Source: Diplocloster modestus (GTDB taxonomy: Bacteria; Bacillota; Clostridia; Lachnospirales; Lachnospiraceae). Taken from it: a DNA stretch of 64,000 nucleotides. Shown in pieces: positions 8,084-17,325 of the stretch. How positions within the stretch are numbered: position 1 is the first letter of the stretch; each line of letters begins with the position of its first letter. The notes beneath the pieces were generated by a model, which made no database searches, was not told the DNA's origin, and was given only the letters and a program-made list of their open reading frames with translations. The stretch is taken from the NCBI RefSeq assembly GCF_019042245.1, contig NZ_JAHQCX010000002.1, positions 59,782-123,781 on the forward strand, in the 5' to 3' direction. The translations under genes were made by a program, and so were the position numbers.

Positions 8084-9031
8084 TCAGTCTTTGACCTTTT
8101 TCCATTTAGCTGCCGTCAGTATCAGCAGTACGCCTAAAATAATCGATTGATATAATACGGATACACCGATAATGTTAAGTCCGTTTCTGAGAATGCCGAT
8201 TACCAGAAGCCCCAGAAACGCACCGGCAATATTCCCTTTTCCGCCCAGGATACTGATTCCTCCGATCAGCACAGAGGCCAGGACATCCAGGTCATAATTC
8301 TGCCCCAGGTTAGCTTCCGCACTTCCCAGGCGGGCCAGCAGGAAAATGCTGGCCAGAGCGATCAGCATCCCGTTGAGTATGAACAGTCCCCACATAAACC
8401 GGTTTGTTTTTATTCCGCAGAATCGTGTCGATACTTCATTATTTCCTATGGCGTATACCTTAATCCCGAAGTTTGACCGCTGCAGCAATATAGCTGCCGC
8501 CATAAACAGAATCGCCATGACCAGGAACGATACCGGTATCCCCAATACATCCGCATAGCCGAATTTGATAAATCCCTCTGAGAAACCGTTCACCGGATTT
8601 CCCCTGTTGATGATATAGCACATTCCCCTGATTAACACCATGGAACCGATGGTGGATACGATTCCGGGTATATTCAGCACGGCTACAAAAAAGCCATTAA
8701 ACACGCCGATAGCCGCTCCCACCAGGATGGTCAGTACCGCCGCCGCCCAGATCGGAATGCCGCCATTCATCATCATACCAAACGCCATGGCACAAAAACC
8801 CAGGGTGGAAGCCATCGACATATCGATGCTGCCGGCGATAATCAGAATCGATGTGGGGATCGCTATCATTCCGATCTCAGCAATCTGCCTGGCAATATTT
8901 ACGATATTCCCGATCTTCAGGAAATAAGGGGATTGTATCGAAAACCAGATGAGCTGCGCCAGAATCAGAATGATCATCAACAGTATACTTTTTAAACCGG
9001 AAGACAGTTTCCATTCTCTCCATTTACTCAT
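8084..9031 (-). CDS. Ribose-type ABC transporter permease (RbsC family) 2
   Basis: The 315-residue BPD_transp_2 permease has about eight to ten hydrophobic segments and family motifs GSIDMSMAS, FNGFFVAVLNIPGIVSTIGSM and LGGISILGGKGN. Its start overlaps the stop of the upstream permease by four bases, so the two are translationally coupled and likely form a heterodimer. It is part of the CUT2 importer at 6933-11550. Confidence 0.92.
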   Translation of the reverse strand: MSKWREWKLSSGLKSILLMIILILAQLIWFSIQSPYFLKIGNIVNIARQIAEIGMIAIPTSILIIAGSIDMSMASTLGFCAMAFGMMMNGGIPIWAAAVLTILVGAAIGVFNGFFVAVLNIPGIVSTIGSMVLIRGMCYIINRGNPVNGFSEGFIKFGYADVLGIPVSFLVMAILFMAAAILLQRSNFGIKVYAIGNNEVSTRFCGIKTNRFMWGLFILNGMLIALASIFLLARLGSAEANLGQNYDLDVLASVLIGGISILGGKGNIAGAFLGLLVIGILRNGLNIIGVSVLYQSIILGVLLILTAAKWKKVKD

Positions 9032-9993
9032 GATATGGTAACCCTCCTCTGCCGTCTGATAATCTGAACCGCGTTAATCGTAAGTGCAATCAATATAACG
9101 GCCCCCGTAACCGCATCGATCCAGTATTCCGATACTTTAGAAAGGATCAGGCCGTTCTTTATCACTCCGAGCAGTACGACACCCAGGAATGACCCCAGCA
9201 CGGTGCCTTTTCCGCCGTTAATGCTAAGGCCTCCGATCAGAGCTGCCGCCAGGATTTGAAATCCAAGGGAGCTGCCCGTCGTGGACGCGCTGATGGTGCC
9301 GACCATGGAAGCATAGATGGTGCCGGCCAATCCGATCGTGGCACCGCATAAAATGTAAGCAAACAGTTTGACCCTGACTACATCCAGTCCCGCCAGTTCC
9401 GCAGCCGCGATATTTCCGCCAACCGCATAGATCTTACGCCCAATATTCACATAACGGAAGAGAATGGCTGCCAAAGCCGTGACTGCCAGAAAAATCAGAA
9501 ATGGGATAGGCAGTCCAAAAACTCTCCCCTGTCCGATACCGTTAAAAGATTCCGGAAAACCGGTAATCCAGTCTCCCCCCGTAACGATTATAGCCAAGCC
9601 TCTTATGATATTCATAGACGCCAGAGTCGCAATAATCGGCGGAATCCTAAGCCTTGCCACCAGAAACCCATTCAGCAGGCCGCAGCTCATGCCAATCAGC
9701 ACGCTGCACAGTATCGTAACCACCAGGGGCATCCCGGTATTTACAATCATTCCGGAACAGGCTGCGCACAGGGACAGGATCGATCCTGAAGATAAATCAA
9801 TACCACCTAAGAATACAACCATGGATACTCCGATCGTACAGATCCCATTGATGGCCACCTGGGAAAATATCAGCTGTATATTGCTGGGAGAACTGAAATT
9901 ATCCGAAATCACTGCGAAAACAATCGAAACCACAATGATAAATATTAAAATCATAAATTCCTGAGACTCTAATATTTTATTTTTCTTCTTCAT
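9028..9993 (-). CDS. Ribose-type ABC transporter permease (RbsC family) 1
   Basis: The 321-residue permease is of the same family as its neighbour: GGIDLSSGSILSL, LNGFLVARLRIPPIIATLASM and LIGGLSINGGKGTVLG. The N terminus is a lysine-rich cytoplasmic tail (MKKKNK) before the first membrane helix. It follows the ATPase gene by about 60 bp and overlaps the second permease. Two permease genes are common where the CUT2 pore is heterodimeric. Confidence 0.92.
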   Translation of the reverse strand: MKKKNKILESQEFMILIFIIVVSIVFAVISDNFSSPSNIQLIFSQVAINGICTIGVSMVVFLGGIDLSSGSILSLCAACSGMIVNTGMPLVVTILCSVLIGMSCGLLNGFLVARLRIPPIIATLASMNIIRGLAIIVTGGDWITGFPESFNGIGQGRVFGLPIPFLIFLAVTALAAILFRYVNIGRKIYAVGGNIAAAELAGLDVVRVKLFAYILCGATIGLAGTIYASMVGTISASTTGSSLGFQILAAALIGGLSINGGKGTVLGSFLGVVLLGVIKNGLILSKVSEYWIDAVTGAVILIALTINAVQIIRRQRRVTIS

Positions 9994-10053
9994 TTTTTCC
10001 TCCAGTGGCGCGTTTACCGCGCCGTAAATTCTACGGAAATAGATTCACTGAAC

Positions 10054-11550
10054 CTACCCCTTCGTAACAGACGCAGTATTCAACAGGACCTCCTGGCTCA
10101 ATTCCCTGCTTTCAAATGTCCCGCTGATTCTACCCTTATTCATTACAATCACTCTGTCACACATGCCGATCACCTCGGGAATCTCAGAGGAAATCATGAC
10201 AATAGAAAGCCCCTGCTGCGCCAGCTTATCAATCAACGCATAGATCTCCACTTTCGCCCCGATATCCACGCCCCGGGTAGGCTCGTTCAGGATCAGGACA
10301 TCTGGCTGTACATCCAGCCATCTCGCAAGAACCACTTTCTGCTGATTCCCGCCCGACAGATTGTCAAGCAGCATCCGGCTGTTTACCGCCAGGATATTTA
10401 ACTGTTTCATATACTCTTCCGTGCTGCTTTTTATCTTTCTTTGCATCAGGAATCCGGACTTTGAATATCTTCGTAACTGTGGCAGGATAAAATTCATCTC
10501 TACAGAAAGCTCTTTGATAATCCCTTCTCTTCTCCGGTCCGGCGGTACATAGGCGATCCCCAGAGACATGGCTTCCTCCGGTGTATGCTTTGCAGCCGTT
10601 CCCTTAACTGTAACGATCTTCCCTTCCTTGAAGCGGTTCAGGCCGAAAATGCATTCTGCCAGCTGAACGGAACCAGAACCAGCCAGGCCGTAAATTCCCA
10701 ATATTTCTTTTTTATGTACCCGGAAGCTTACGTTTTTCACATACTGATTCGTCAGCCCTTCCACCTGCAGCGCCACTTCTCCCGGATCCAGCTGTGCATG
10801 CGGATAATAATCCGTGATCTCACGCCCGCACATAAGGGAAATGATCTCATGCATATTCGTCTCTGCCAGCTTCATCGTCCCCACATTCACTCCGTTTCTA
10901 AGAACCGCCACCCGGTCACAGATCTCTTCGATCTCCTTCATCCTGTGCGATACATAGATGATAGAACAGCCGCGCTCCTTTAAGAGACGGATTACTTCGA
11001 AGAGATGCCCGACTTCATTTTGCGGCAAAGCTGCGGAAGGTTCATCCATAATAATAACTTTGGCATTGGAAGAGATCGCTTTCGCGATTTCTATGAGCTG
11101 CTGTTCCCGCACGCCGATCTCCGACACCTGGGTATCCACATCGAATTCCGCTCCCAGTTCCTTCAGTATCCGCCGGGCCTCCTGCCTTGTTTTCTTCCAG
11201 TCCACCCTTCCCCATTTATCATGGTATCCATCCCGGTCCAGAAATATATTCTCCGCCACAGAAAGATTCTGAAACAGATTAAACTCCTGATGGATTATGG
11301 CGATTCCGCTGGCCAGCGCCTCCTTTGTATTCTGAAAGGATACCTTTCGGCCCTCAAAAGTAATATTTCCGTCGTCCAGACTGTAGACACCTGTAATAAT
11401 CTTCATCAAGGTTGACTTACCGGCCCCATTTTCTCCGATCAACCCCAGAACTTCTCCCGGATATACATCCAGATCGATCTTTCTCAACACATAGTTCCCA
11501 GGGAATCTCTTTTCCACTTGTCTGATCTGAAGTATTGGTTTCTCATTCAT
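10054..11550 (-). CDS. Ribose-type ABC transporter ATP-binding protein (RbsA family)
   Basis: The 498-residue protein has two ABC domains in tandem, the hallmark of CUT2 ATPases. The first has Walker A GLIGENGAGKSTLMKI and Walker B VIIMDEPSAAL. The second has a degenerate P-loop region (GIYGLAGSGSVQLAE) and a strong signature LSGGNQQKVVLARWL with LILNEPTRGVD. The length is normal for RbsA/MglA. It energises the importer formed with the two permeases downstream. The start ATGAATGAG follows AAGGGGGAATGA. Confidence 0.95.
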   Translation of the reverse strand: MNEKPILQIRQVEKRFPGNYVLRKIDLDVYPGEVLGLIGENGAGKSTLMKIITGVYSLDDGNITFEGRKVSFQNTKEALASGIAIIHQEFNLFQNLSVAENIFLDRDGYHDKWGRVDWKKTRQEARRILKELGAEFDVDTQVSEIGVREQQLIEIAKAISSNAKVIIMDEPSAALPQNEVGHLFEVIRLLKERGCSIIYVSHRMKEIEEICDRVAVLRNGVNVGTMKLAETNMHEIISLMCGREITDYYPHAQLDPGEVALQVEGLTNQYVKNVSFRVHKKEILGIYGLAGSGSVQLAECIFGLNRFKEGKIVTVKGTAAKHTPEEAMSLGIAYVPPDRRREGIIKELSVEMNFILPQLRRYSKSGFLMQRKIKSSTEEYMKQLNILAVNSRMLLDNLSGGNQQKVVLARWLDVQPDVLILNEPTRGVDIGAKVEIYALIDKLAQQGLSIVMISSEIPEVIGMCDRVIVMNKGRISGTFESRELSQEVLLNTASVTKG

Positions 11551-11582
11551 TAAAATTCATTCCCCCTTACCTGCTGCAAACA

Positions 11583-12509
11583 CTACACCTGATATTCTCT
11601 GATAAACCGTTCCACGTCCGCCGCTTTCGCCACGCCGGTGCGGGGTCCAATGGCCGTCACTGCCCTCGCCGCGGCAGCGCTGGCGAATTCCGCGGCTTTT
11701 TCAAGAGAATACCCCTGCATCATTCCATATAGGAAACTGCTGTTAAAGGTATCTCCCGCCCCTGTCGTGTCGACCGCCCGCACCCGGAAGCTTTCCCGGT
11801 TAAACACCTGATCCTTCGAAATCACAGCGCATCCATCGCTGCCCTTCGTAACTACCAGAAGCTTTGGCCCTTTTTCCAGCAGATGCCGGGCCGCCTGTGA
11901 ACCGTCATAATCACCGCGGTACTTTTCGAACGCCTGTTGATTCATAAATACAAAGCTGCAAAAGGAAAACCAACGGTCTGCCTCTTCATTACTTTGAAAG
12001 GAATCCGCTTCCACATCAACAGCTATCTTCCCACCGCCCGCCACGTATTCAGCCAGTACCCTGTCGCAGGAATCCAGCTCCTGTAAGTCAGGCAGGGTGG
12101 AATACAGATACGGCGCATGAAAAAACAAATCCCGGGCCTCTCCTTCCAGCCGGATCGGCGGCCTTTTTACCTCGGTGATAAATATCACCCGCTCTGCCTC
12201 TTTCAAGAAAATCATACACTTGGTTTCCGCTATATCCGGGTCGAACTGTATCATCTGCGTGGATACGGAATAGTTCCTGAAATCTTCCAGTATCATATCC
12301 GTAGACGGCGCAGCTTCCGGCAGAAGGTCCAGGTAACAGACCTCCATGCCATATCCGGCCAGAACACTTGCGGCGTTGGCCACCATACCTCCGATCCTTG
12401 CCTCCAGCGGTTTTACAAACTTCTTATCCCCCATCAGAGGCCATTCTTCGGTCATATAATATTCATCTACACAAACCCTTCCCAGGGCCACTATATATTT
12501 TTCTTCCAT
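11583..12509 (-). CDS. PfkB-family carbohydrate/nucleoside kinase
   Basis: The 308-residue PfkB (ribokinase-like) sugar kinase has the family's C-terminal signature VDTTGAGDTFNSSFLYG, holding the catalytic Asp and anion hole. The N-terminal GRVCVDEYYMTEEWPLMGDKK includes the substrate-contact region. It lies between the ADP-ribosylglycohydrolase and the transporter. That order suggests it phosphorylates the sugar or nucleoside brought in or freed by its neighbours, for example ribose or a riboside. Specificity cannot be read from sequence. Confidence 0.88.
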   Translation of the reverse strand: MEEKYIVALGRVCVDEYYMTEEWPLMGDKKFVKPLEARIGGMVANAASVLAGYGMEVCYLDLLPEAAPSTDMILEDFRNYSVSTQMIQFDPDIAETKCMIFLKEAERVIFITEVKRPPIRLEGEARDLFFHAPYLYSTLPDLQELDSCDRVLAEYVAGGGKIAVDVEADSFQSNEEADRWFSFCSFVFMNQQAFEKYRGDYDGSQAARHLLEKGPKLLVVTKGSDGCAVISKDQVFNRESFRVRAVDTTGAGDTFNSSFLYGMMQGYSLEKAAEFASAAAARAVTAIGPRTGVAKAADVERFIREYQV

Positions 12510-12579
12510 CTCTGTTTGCCTAACCCACTATATTTTGCTTCTTTCATCATTTCCTGTCCGGATCCGCTATATTCTTCTT

Positions 12580-13599
12580 TTACCTATGATAGGTAGCCTC
12601 AATTGCATCGGCCATTTTTCGTAAGTCAAATTGGTTTTTCCTCTCGATCAGTTCCAGATGCTCCTGTCTGAAACCGTCTATCCCATACAGCGCCCCAACC
12701 ATAGCTCCGATCATGGTAGCGGTAGTATCCGTGTCATATCCCACATTCACTCCGGCGCAGATCGAATCCATCGGCCTTCCATCCGCGGCCACCATCAGTC
12801 CAAAAGCAGCCGGCACGGCTTCATACACCATCAGTCCGCTGCCAACGTAATCGGCGATATCCTCAATCGCCTGATCCAAAGATTCTGCCTTCAGCGCCAA
12901 ATCTACAGCCAGCCGGATTCTCTTCTCCACGGACGGGCCTGCCAGCACAGTAGCCACCTGGCTTCCCAGCTCATTTCCCTTTTGGGCGCCATACAGCCCG
13001 GCTTTTACCACGTCAAACAAATTGGCGTCCGGTTCCATCGCCTTAGCGACACCGGCCGCTACGGCACAGGCGCCGGCCAGCGAAAGGTTATTTGCATGGG
13101 TAGGAAGGCAGATCGTGATCGCATCCTTTATCGCCTTATCCACATCACCGGGGCTGAACAGCGCGGCCGCTCCGATCTTCATTGCAGAACCGTTAGTCGC
13201 CTTCGCACAATCATATTTGAGGAATGGATAGGTGGCAACTGTTTCTTCCCCCAGCAGCTTTTTGATCGAGGCCTTCGTAGTAGGCCCTACATATTTACCA
13301 TAGTATTCTTCATGTCCGGCCCAGCACAGCAGCGACTCCACCGCAGTCTTCTCATCGATTTTTCCGCCGTTTTTCAGTATCGTTTCCGCGGTAAAGTAAG
13401 CCAGGCTAAAATCGTCTGTCACAAATCCGGCCTCTGCACCTCTTGCAAACGTATCGGAAGGGGGCGTCAGGATTTCTGTCACATAGCCTCCGAATTTTTC
13501 CGCGATCTGTGCTTTGGTTCTCATCTCTGTCGGGGCACCCATGGTATCTCCAACTGCCGCTCCCAGTAAACTGCCAAGAATTTTCTCGTTACAAGTCAT
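12580..13599 (-). CDS. ADP-ribosylglycohydrolase family protein
   Basis: This protein of about 339 residues belongs to the ADP-ribosylglycohydrolase (DraG/ARH) superfamily, which cleaves N- or O-ribosyl bonds with two magnesium ions. Motifs are LGSLLGAAVGDTMGAPTE near the N terminus, FVTDDFSLAYF (metal Asp pair), NGSAMKIGA, and the C-terminal NVGYDTDTTATMIGAM supplying the second Asp cluster. The start is ATG at 13599 with AGGAGG upstream; a longer frame into the gntR gene is excluded. In this operon a ribosyl-compound hydrolase feeding the PfkB kinase is more likely than protein de-ADP-ribosylation, but this is inference. Confidence 0.9.
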   Translation of the reverse strand: MTCNEKILGSLLGAAVGDTMGAPTEMRTKAQIAEKFGGYVTEILTPPSDTFARGAEAGFVTDDFSLAYFTAETILKNGGKIDEKTAVESLLCWAGHEEYYGKYVGPTTKASIKKLLGEETVATYPFLKYDCAKATNGSAMKIGAAALFSPGDVDKAIKDAITICLPTHANNLSLAGACAVAAGVAKAMEPDANLFDVVKAGLYGAQKGNELGSQVATVLAGPSVEKRIRLAVDLALKAESLDQAIEDIADYVGSGLMVYEAVPAAFGLMVAADGRPMDSICAGVNVGYDTDTTATMIGAMVGALYGIDGFRQEHLELIERKNQFDLRKMADAIEATYHR

Positions 13600-13633
13600 A
13601 TCTTTTATCCTCCTGATATTGTGTTTCATAGAT

Positions 13634-14368
13634 TTAAATAGATATCGTACGGATCCGGATACCAGCTGCGTCCCCGCGCTCATAATTGTCACAGTATTCC
13701 AGAGGGATGCCGTCATCCGTAATCGTTACGCGTTTTACATATAAAACAGGTGTCAGATATTCGATGTTGAAATATTGTGCCAGCAAGTCATTCGCCAGCA
13801 CCGGATGGATCTCCTCCTCGGCACATTTGAATTCAATATCCGCCTGTTCCCGCAGCAAAGAATACAAGGAGCTATGTTCCAGATCCGCATTCCAGAAATC
13901 AATTGCATTTACATACTGGTACTGCAGATAAGATTCTTCCGATGCGATGCACACCTCATCCAGATATCTGAGCCTGTGTATCTTGATCAGAGTTTCTCCC
14001 TCTCTTATCTTCAGGCTCTGGGCGATTCCCCTGTTGGCCGGTACCACCTCGATCGACAGCACCTTAGAATGCAGTTCCCCCTTTTCTTGGGATTTATTCT
14101 GACTTAAACCACCCAGTCTGTTCGTCCCATAATAACTGTCGATCTTATCCGCGACGAACGTGCCCTTCCCTTTTATGGATATCAGAATTCCTCTTGCCTT
14201 CAATTCGTTGACGGCTTCCCTGACGGTTACCCGGCTAACATTATATTTTTGGGAAAGCTCCTGCTGATTAGGTATGGCATCTCCACACACGTAGACGCCT
14301 GAGGCGATTTTCTCCAGAATATCCTGCTTGATAACGATATACTTTGGTATTTCGTTTTTTAATTCCAT
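13634..14368 (-). CDS. GntR-family (HutC/UTRA) transcriptional regulator
   Basis: The 244-residue regulator has an N-terminal winged helix (IPNQQELSQKYNVSRVTVREAVNELKARG written in family order, residues about 28-56) and a C-terminal UTRA ligand domain with the typical REGETLIKIHRLRY and end PLEYCDNYERGDAAGIR. It is the first gene of the leftward riboside operon and probably senses a pathway sugar phosphate, controlling the operon and itself. AGGAGGAGGCT lies before the ATG. Palindromes in 14557-14636 are candidate operators. Confidence 0.9.
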   Translation of the reverse strand: MELKNEIPKYIVIKQDILEKIASGVYVCGDAIPNQQELSQKYNVSRVTVREAVNELKARGILISIKGKGTFVADKIDSYYGTNRLGGLSQNKSQEKGELHSKVLSIEVVPANRGIAQSLKIREGETLIKIHRLRYLDEVCIASEESYLQYQYVNAIDFWNADLEHSSLYSLLREQADIEFKCAEEEIHPVLANDLLAQYFNIEYLTPVLYVKRVTITDDGIPLEYCDNYERGDAAGIRIRTISI

Positions 14369-14556
14369 AGCCTCCTCCTTTTCTTTTCATCGATCTGCCA
14401 TCCTTACGCCTATCCTTTCCCGCACCGCTTATGGCTTATCATATTTTAATTATGGTTGCCATTTATTAGGACGTTTTCGATAAATATATTGTATAATCTT
14501 TCTTTAAATTGAGCAATATGTGTAGAATCCAATAATAATTTATATTTTAGTTTTTC

Positions 14557-14636
14557 AAAAGTATAATTATACTTTTATTTTTTGTACTTTAAGTACATAC
14601 CGAGTTGCAGTTTTTATTATATATGTCAATTGACAT
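14557..14636. promoter_or_regulatory. Cluster of three palindromes between gntR and pucR
   Basis: Within the AT-rich divergent region 14369-14715 are three perfect inverted repeats: AAAAGTATAATTATACTTTT at 14557-14576, TGTACTT-T-AAGTACA at 14583-14597, and ATGTCAATTGACAT at 14623-14636. Such palindromes fit binding sites for the GntR or PucR regulators encoded on either side. Which protein binds which is not known. The rest of this 347-bp gap is AT-rich with no gene. Confidence 0.5.
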
Positions 14637-14715
14637 GCCCGATTGAATTCGTTACTATCAAAATAGATTGGAAACCCGCGTAAGTATTTGAATCAAGTAG
14701 GAAAGAAGGAGCGTT

Positions 14716-15924
14716 ATGTCGATAACCTGCCACGATCTTCTGTCACTGAACAGTTTTAAAAAGATAAAATTAATCGCCGGGGAACTGGGTTTATACCGGC
14801 CGGTTATCTGGCCCTACACCGGGACCACATCGTCCGTTTCCCAGTGGCTTCACGGCGGCGAACTGCTTTTCATAACCGGTGCCGGGATCGATGTCAGCGA
14901 AGACGGCCTGCTCTTACTGCTCCATGACTGCCTGCAGAAACATCTTGCCGGCCTGATTATCATAACCGGCAACAAATACATACCCGAGATCCCCCCAAAA
15001 ATGATAAGGCTGGCAGACGAAATGGCCTTTCCTCTCTTCTCCATGCCCTGGAATCTGCGCCTGATCGATGTCACCCGTGAAATCATCAACGCCATTACCG
15101 TTTCCGACGATTTCAGTAAAAAGATCTCCACTTTTACCGAAATGCTGGTATTCTCATCCGAAAAAGAAGAAGCCCCGCTCCGGGATCTGGCCGGCTTATA
15201 CGGAGTCCGTATCAAGACCTATCACTTTCTGTTCTCTATCTCTATCCGGGAACACTCTGAAAAGACAAAAAATTCCATCATCCTGTCCGCGCTCAAGGAA
15301 ACCTTCCAGGCCATCGAGAACCTCTACGAAAACCAGTATTCCATAACCCCCATGTATTACGCCAATCAGATCTTATGTTTTTGTTCCGTAAAAGATTATT
15401 CCGAAAAAGACGAGGTATTTCAGGTCGTCACATCCACATTCCAGCTGATCTGCACCCGCTACAAGGATGAGCATCTTTCTCTGGCAATCAGCTCCTGCTA
15501 TCCCGAGCTGACCAGTATCCGAAAATGCTGGAAAGAAATACTCTTCCTGAACCAATACCTGGAATTTTTCTCACCGCAAAAACGAATTGTCACATTTGAC
15601 GAGCTTGGCATGTACCGGCTTCTCTTTCAATATTCCAGTTCCGAAGACCGGAAACGCTTTTATATGCCCTATCTGCATATCCTCTTAGAACACGATGAAA
15701 ATAATTCCTCCGAATTTATCGGAACCCTAAAAAAATTTATAGAAAACAACGGAAACCTCCTAAAAACCTCCGAAGCTTTATTTATCCACAGAAACACCCT
15801 GATCTACCGGATCAACAGCATAAAAAAACTCCTAAACAGCAGTTTAGAAGACATCGATACCCGGATCACCCTATATCTCTCCATCCTTTTCTACGAATAC
15901 GACCAGAAGGAATCCTTATATTAA
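14716..15924 (+). CDS. PucR-family transcriptional regulator
   Basis: The 402-residue protein has an N-terminal PucR-type domain (ITCHDLLSL... HGGELLFITGAGI) and a C-terminal PucR-type HTH_30: FIENNGNLLKTSEALFIHRN followed by TLIYRINSIKKLL. PucR relatives activate purine or nucleoside catabolism genes in response to pathway metabolites. It is divergent from the GntR operon and probably controls it too. GAAGGAGCG lies 6 bp upstream of ATG. Its TAA stop touches the left inverted repeat of the element at 15924-16180. Confidence 0.88.
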   Translation: MSITCHDLLSLNSFKKIKLIAGELGLYRPVIWPYTGTTSSVSQWLHGGELLFITGAGIDVSEDGLLLLLHDCLQKHLAGLIIITGNKYIPEIPPKMIRLADEMAFPLFSMPWNLRLIDVTREIINAITVSDDFSKKISTFTEMLVFSSEKEEAPLRDLAGLYGVRIKTYHFLFSISIREHSEKTKNSIILSALKETFQAIENLYENQYSITPMYYANQILCFCSVKDYSEKDEVFQVVTSTFQLICTRYKDEHLSLAISSCYPELTSIRKCWKEILFLNQYLEFFSPQKRIVTFDELGMYRLLFQYSSSEDRKRFYMPYLHILLEHDENNSSEFIGTLKKFIENNGNLLKTSEALFIHRNTLIYRINSIKKLLNSSLEDIDTRITLYLSILFYEYDQKESLY

Positions 15925-16180
15925 TAGGGGCTATCGGTTCTAATTCTATACTATAAGATACGCAAGAAACGTACCGGATCCCAGGTCTGAGCCGTAAAAA
16001 ACGTAAGAAGGGCATACCCTGCACAGTACAATCGCCCAAATAACTATATATCCGCCGGACAACATTCCTATGACAGAAAAGAGACCATCATGAAAGGAAT
16101 ATGTCATACCAAATATACAACATGATTGCAGATTCACATCTATATCCGGTATACAAATTCTATTTTCCGACAGCCCCTAT
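15924..16180. mobile_element. MITE-like element with 14-bp terminal inverted repeats
   Basis: ATAGGGGCTATCGG at 15924-15937 is mirrored by CCGACAGCCCCTAT at 16167-16180 with one mismatch (13 of 14). The 257 bp between hold no convincing gene; a 63-codon minus-strand frame has no ribosome-binding site. GGGGCTGTC-type ends are common at insertion sequence termini in Clostridia, so a non-autonomous element or IS relic is likely. No clear target-site duplication is visible. Confidence 0.45.
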
Positions 16181-16203
16181 GAATTAAAATTTAATAGTAA
16201 ACA

Positions 16204-17118
16204 TCAATGATCGTCTAATCCGGTCAATTCCACAAATTCACGCAGTGACGATGCTTTCTTCGCAGCCTTCAGCCAGCCGTCCAAAACCAACGGGTCCTCT
16301 TCCCTCCGGATTCTGTCCGCCAGAGGAACCGCCAGGGAATACTCCTCCAATAATAATAGAATGGCTTCTATTTTCCCTTCTATTTTTCCTTCCTCTTTCG
16401 CCTCACTCCGGTTCACTTCGATGTCCAGTTCCCGACTGTATTCCGTCATCAGCATATTTTCCACCTCCGAACCATGTTCCTCCAGATAATCCTTCAGCAC
16501 GTTCTCCTCTTTACTTTTTATTATAGCCCGGCGGATGGCTTCCTGCAATGGAAAACTTTGCTGATAAGACCGTACCAGCTCCACGAAATAACTATAATCC
16601 AAAAGAATCGGACACTTTTTCAAAAATTCCGGATTCTCATTATAATTAATATTAATGACCCTTACCCGCAATTCCAGTTCCGGTTCTCCTTCCTTCTTTA
16701 TATACGCATCCGATAATTTCATAACAGACTCCCGCGGCATTTTTGCCAGGCCGTTATAAAATACCACATACTGAGGATTAGGCAGGCGTATCTGTTTGGT
16801 CGAATATAATCCTGTACCTTTTGTTAACTTTTCATACAACCTGGCTATGTACAGAAAACCGCGCAGCGGCATATTCGGATTATAGGTGCTCTGATGCTCA
16901 TACAGTGACAACTCTTCCTGACACATCAAAAAGGACACGTCATTTTTCATATTCATGTACAGCACATTCTCCAGGGTATTAACCTGAAGCTCTTCGGGGT
17001 TATCATATTCGGTTCCCCAAACAGCATTATACAGCTGTAGAAGACGGATACGGTCAGAAAACAGATGGATAAACATACGGTCCTTATAGGCCGTAACAGG
17101 CTCCGGATAATCAGACAT
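16204..17118 (-). CDS. Rpn-family recombination-promoting nuclease/putative transposase
   Basis: The 304-residue protein fits the Rpn/PDDEXK family (PF04754-like) of RecA-independent recombination nucleases. The nuclease core shows DYPEPVTAYKDRMFIHLFSD, the E-x-Q element YEHQSTYNPNMPLR and YVVFYNG. The C-terminal third is Glu/Lys-rich with GKIEGKIEAILLLLEEY. The start is ATG at 17118, seven bases after AAAGGAGGT; an upstream TTG adds two residues. It stands alone between a MITE-like element and an inverted copy of the dispersed repeat, a typical setting for these mobile-prone genes. Confidence 0.82.
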   Translation of the reverse strand: MSDYPEPVTAYKDRMFIHLFSDRIRLLQLYNAVWGTEYDNPEELQVNTLENVLYMNMKNDVSFLMCQEELSLYEHQSTYNPNMPLRGFLYIARLYEKLTKGTGLYSTKQIRLPNPQYVVFYNGLAKMPRESVMKLSDAYIKKEGEPELELRVRVININYNENPEFLKKCPILLDYSYFVELVRSYQQSFPLQEAIRRAIIKSKEENVLKDYLEEHGSEVENMLMTEYSRELDIEVNRSEAKEEGKIEGKIEAILLLLEEYSLAVPLADRIRREEDPLVLDGWLKAAKKASSLREFVELTGLDDH

Positions 17119-17230
17119 AGACAAAAAACCTCCTTTTCGGATTTTTAAATTAAATTCTCCAACTCACCAGGGAAAACACTCGGCAGAATCGCCTCATAAG
17201 ACAAAACAAATGAATTCAGGGACTGAAATT

Positions 17231-17325
17231 TTATAGCTATGAGCACTTAGCAGCCGTTTTTTAGCCGCATACCTACACTGCATGAAAAATAGTCAGCGAG
17301 GTTATTACAAGCGCTACTACTTTTT
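17231..17325 (-). repeat. Dispersed repeat, inverted copy D
   Basis: The reverse complement matches the 93-bp unit at 1-174: GTAGTAGCGCT, ACCTCGCTGACTATTTTTCA and GCTAAGTGCTCATAGCTATA. The inner hairpin is kept with two G.U pairs (GCGGCT against GGCTGC), but the outer GCAC/GTGC pairing is lost, so this is the most diverged copy. It lies 113 bp upstream of the Rpn gene start. The rest of 17326-17721 is AT-rich with a short direct repeat (CTCTACACTCTCCAG, 17643-17672) and no supported gene. Confidence 0.8.

Noticed and set aside
14369-14715. Riboswitch (purine, preQ1, TPP) sought in leaders of nucleoside, queA and transporter genes
   Set aside because: No conserved aptamer core was recognised upstream of these operons; only palindromes and ordinary leaders were seen.
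15946-16137. 63-codon minus-strand ORF inside the MITE-like element
   Set aside because: There is no Shine-Dalgarno, the composition is unremarkable and it shows no similarity to known transposases.
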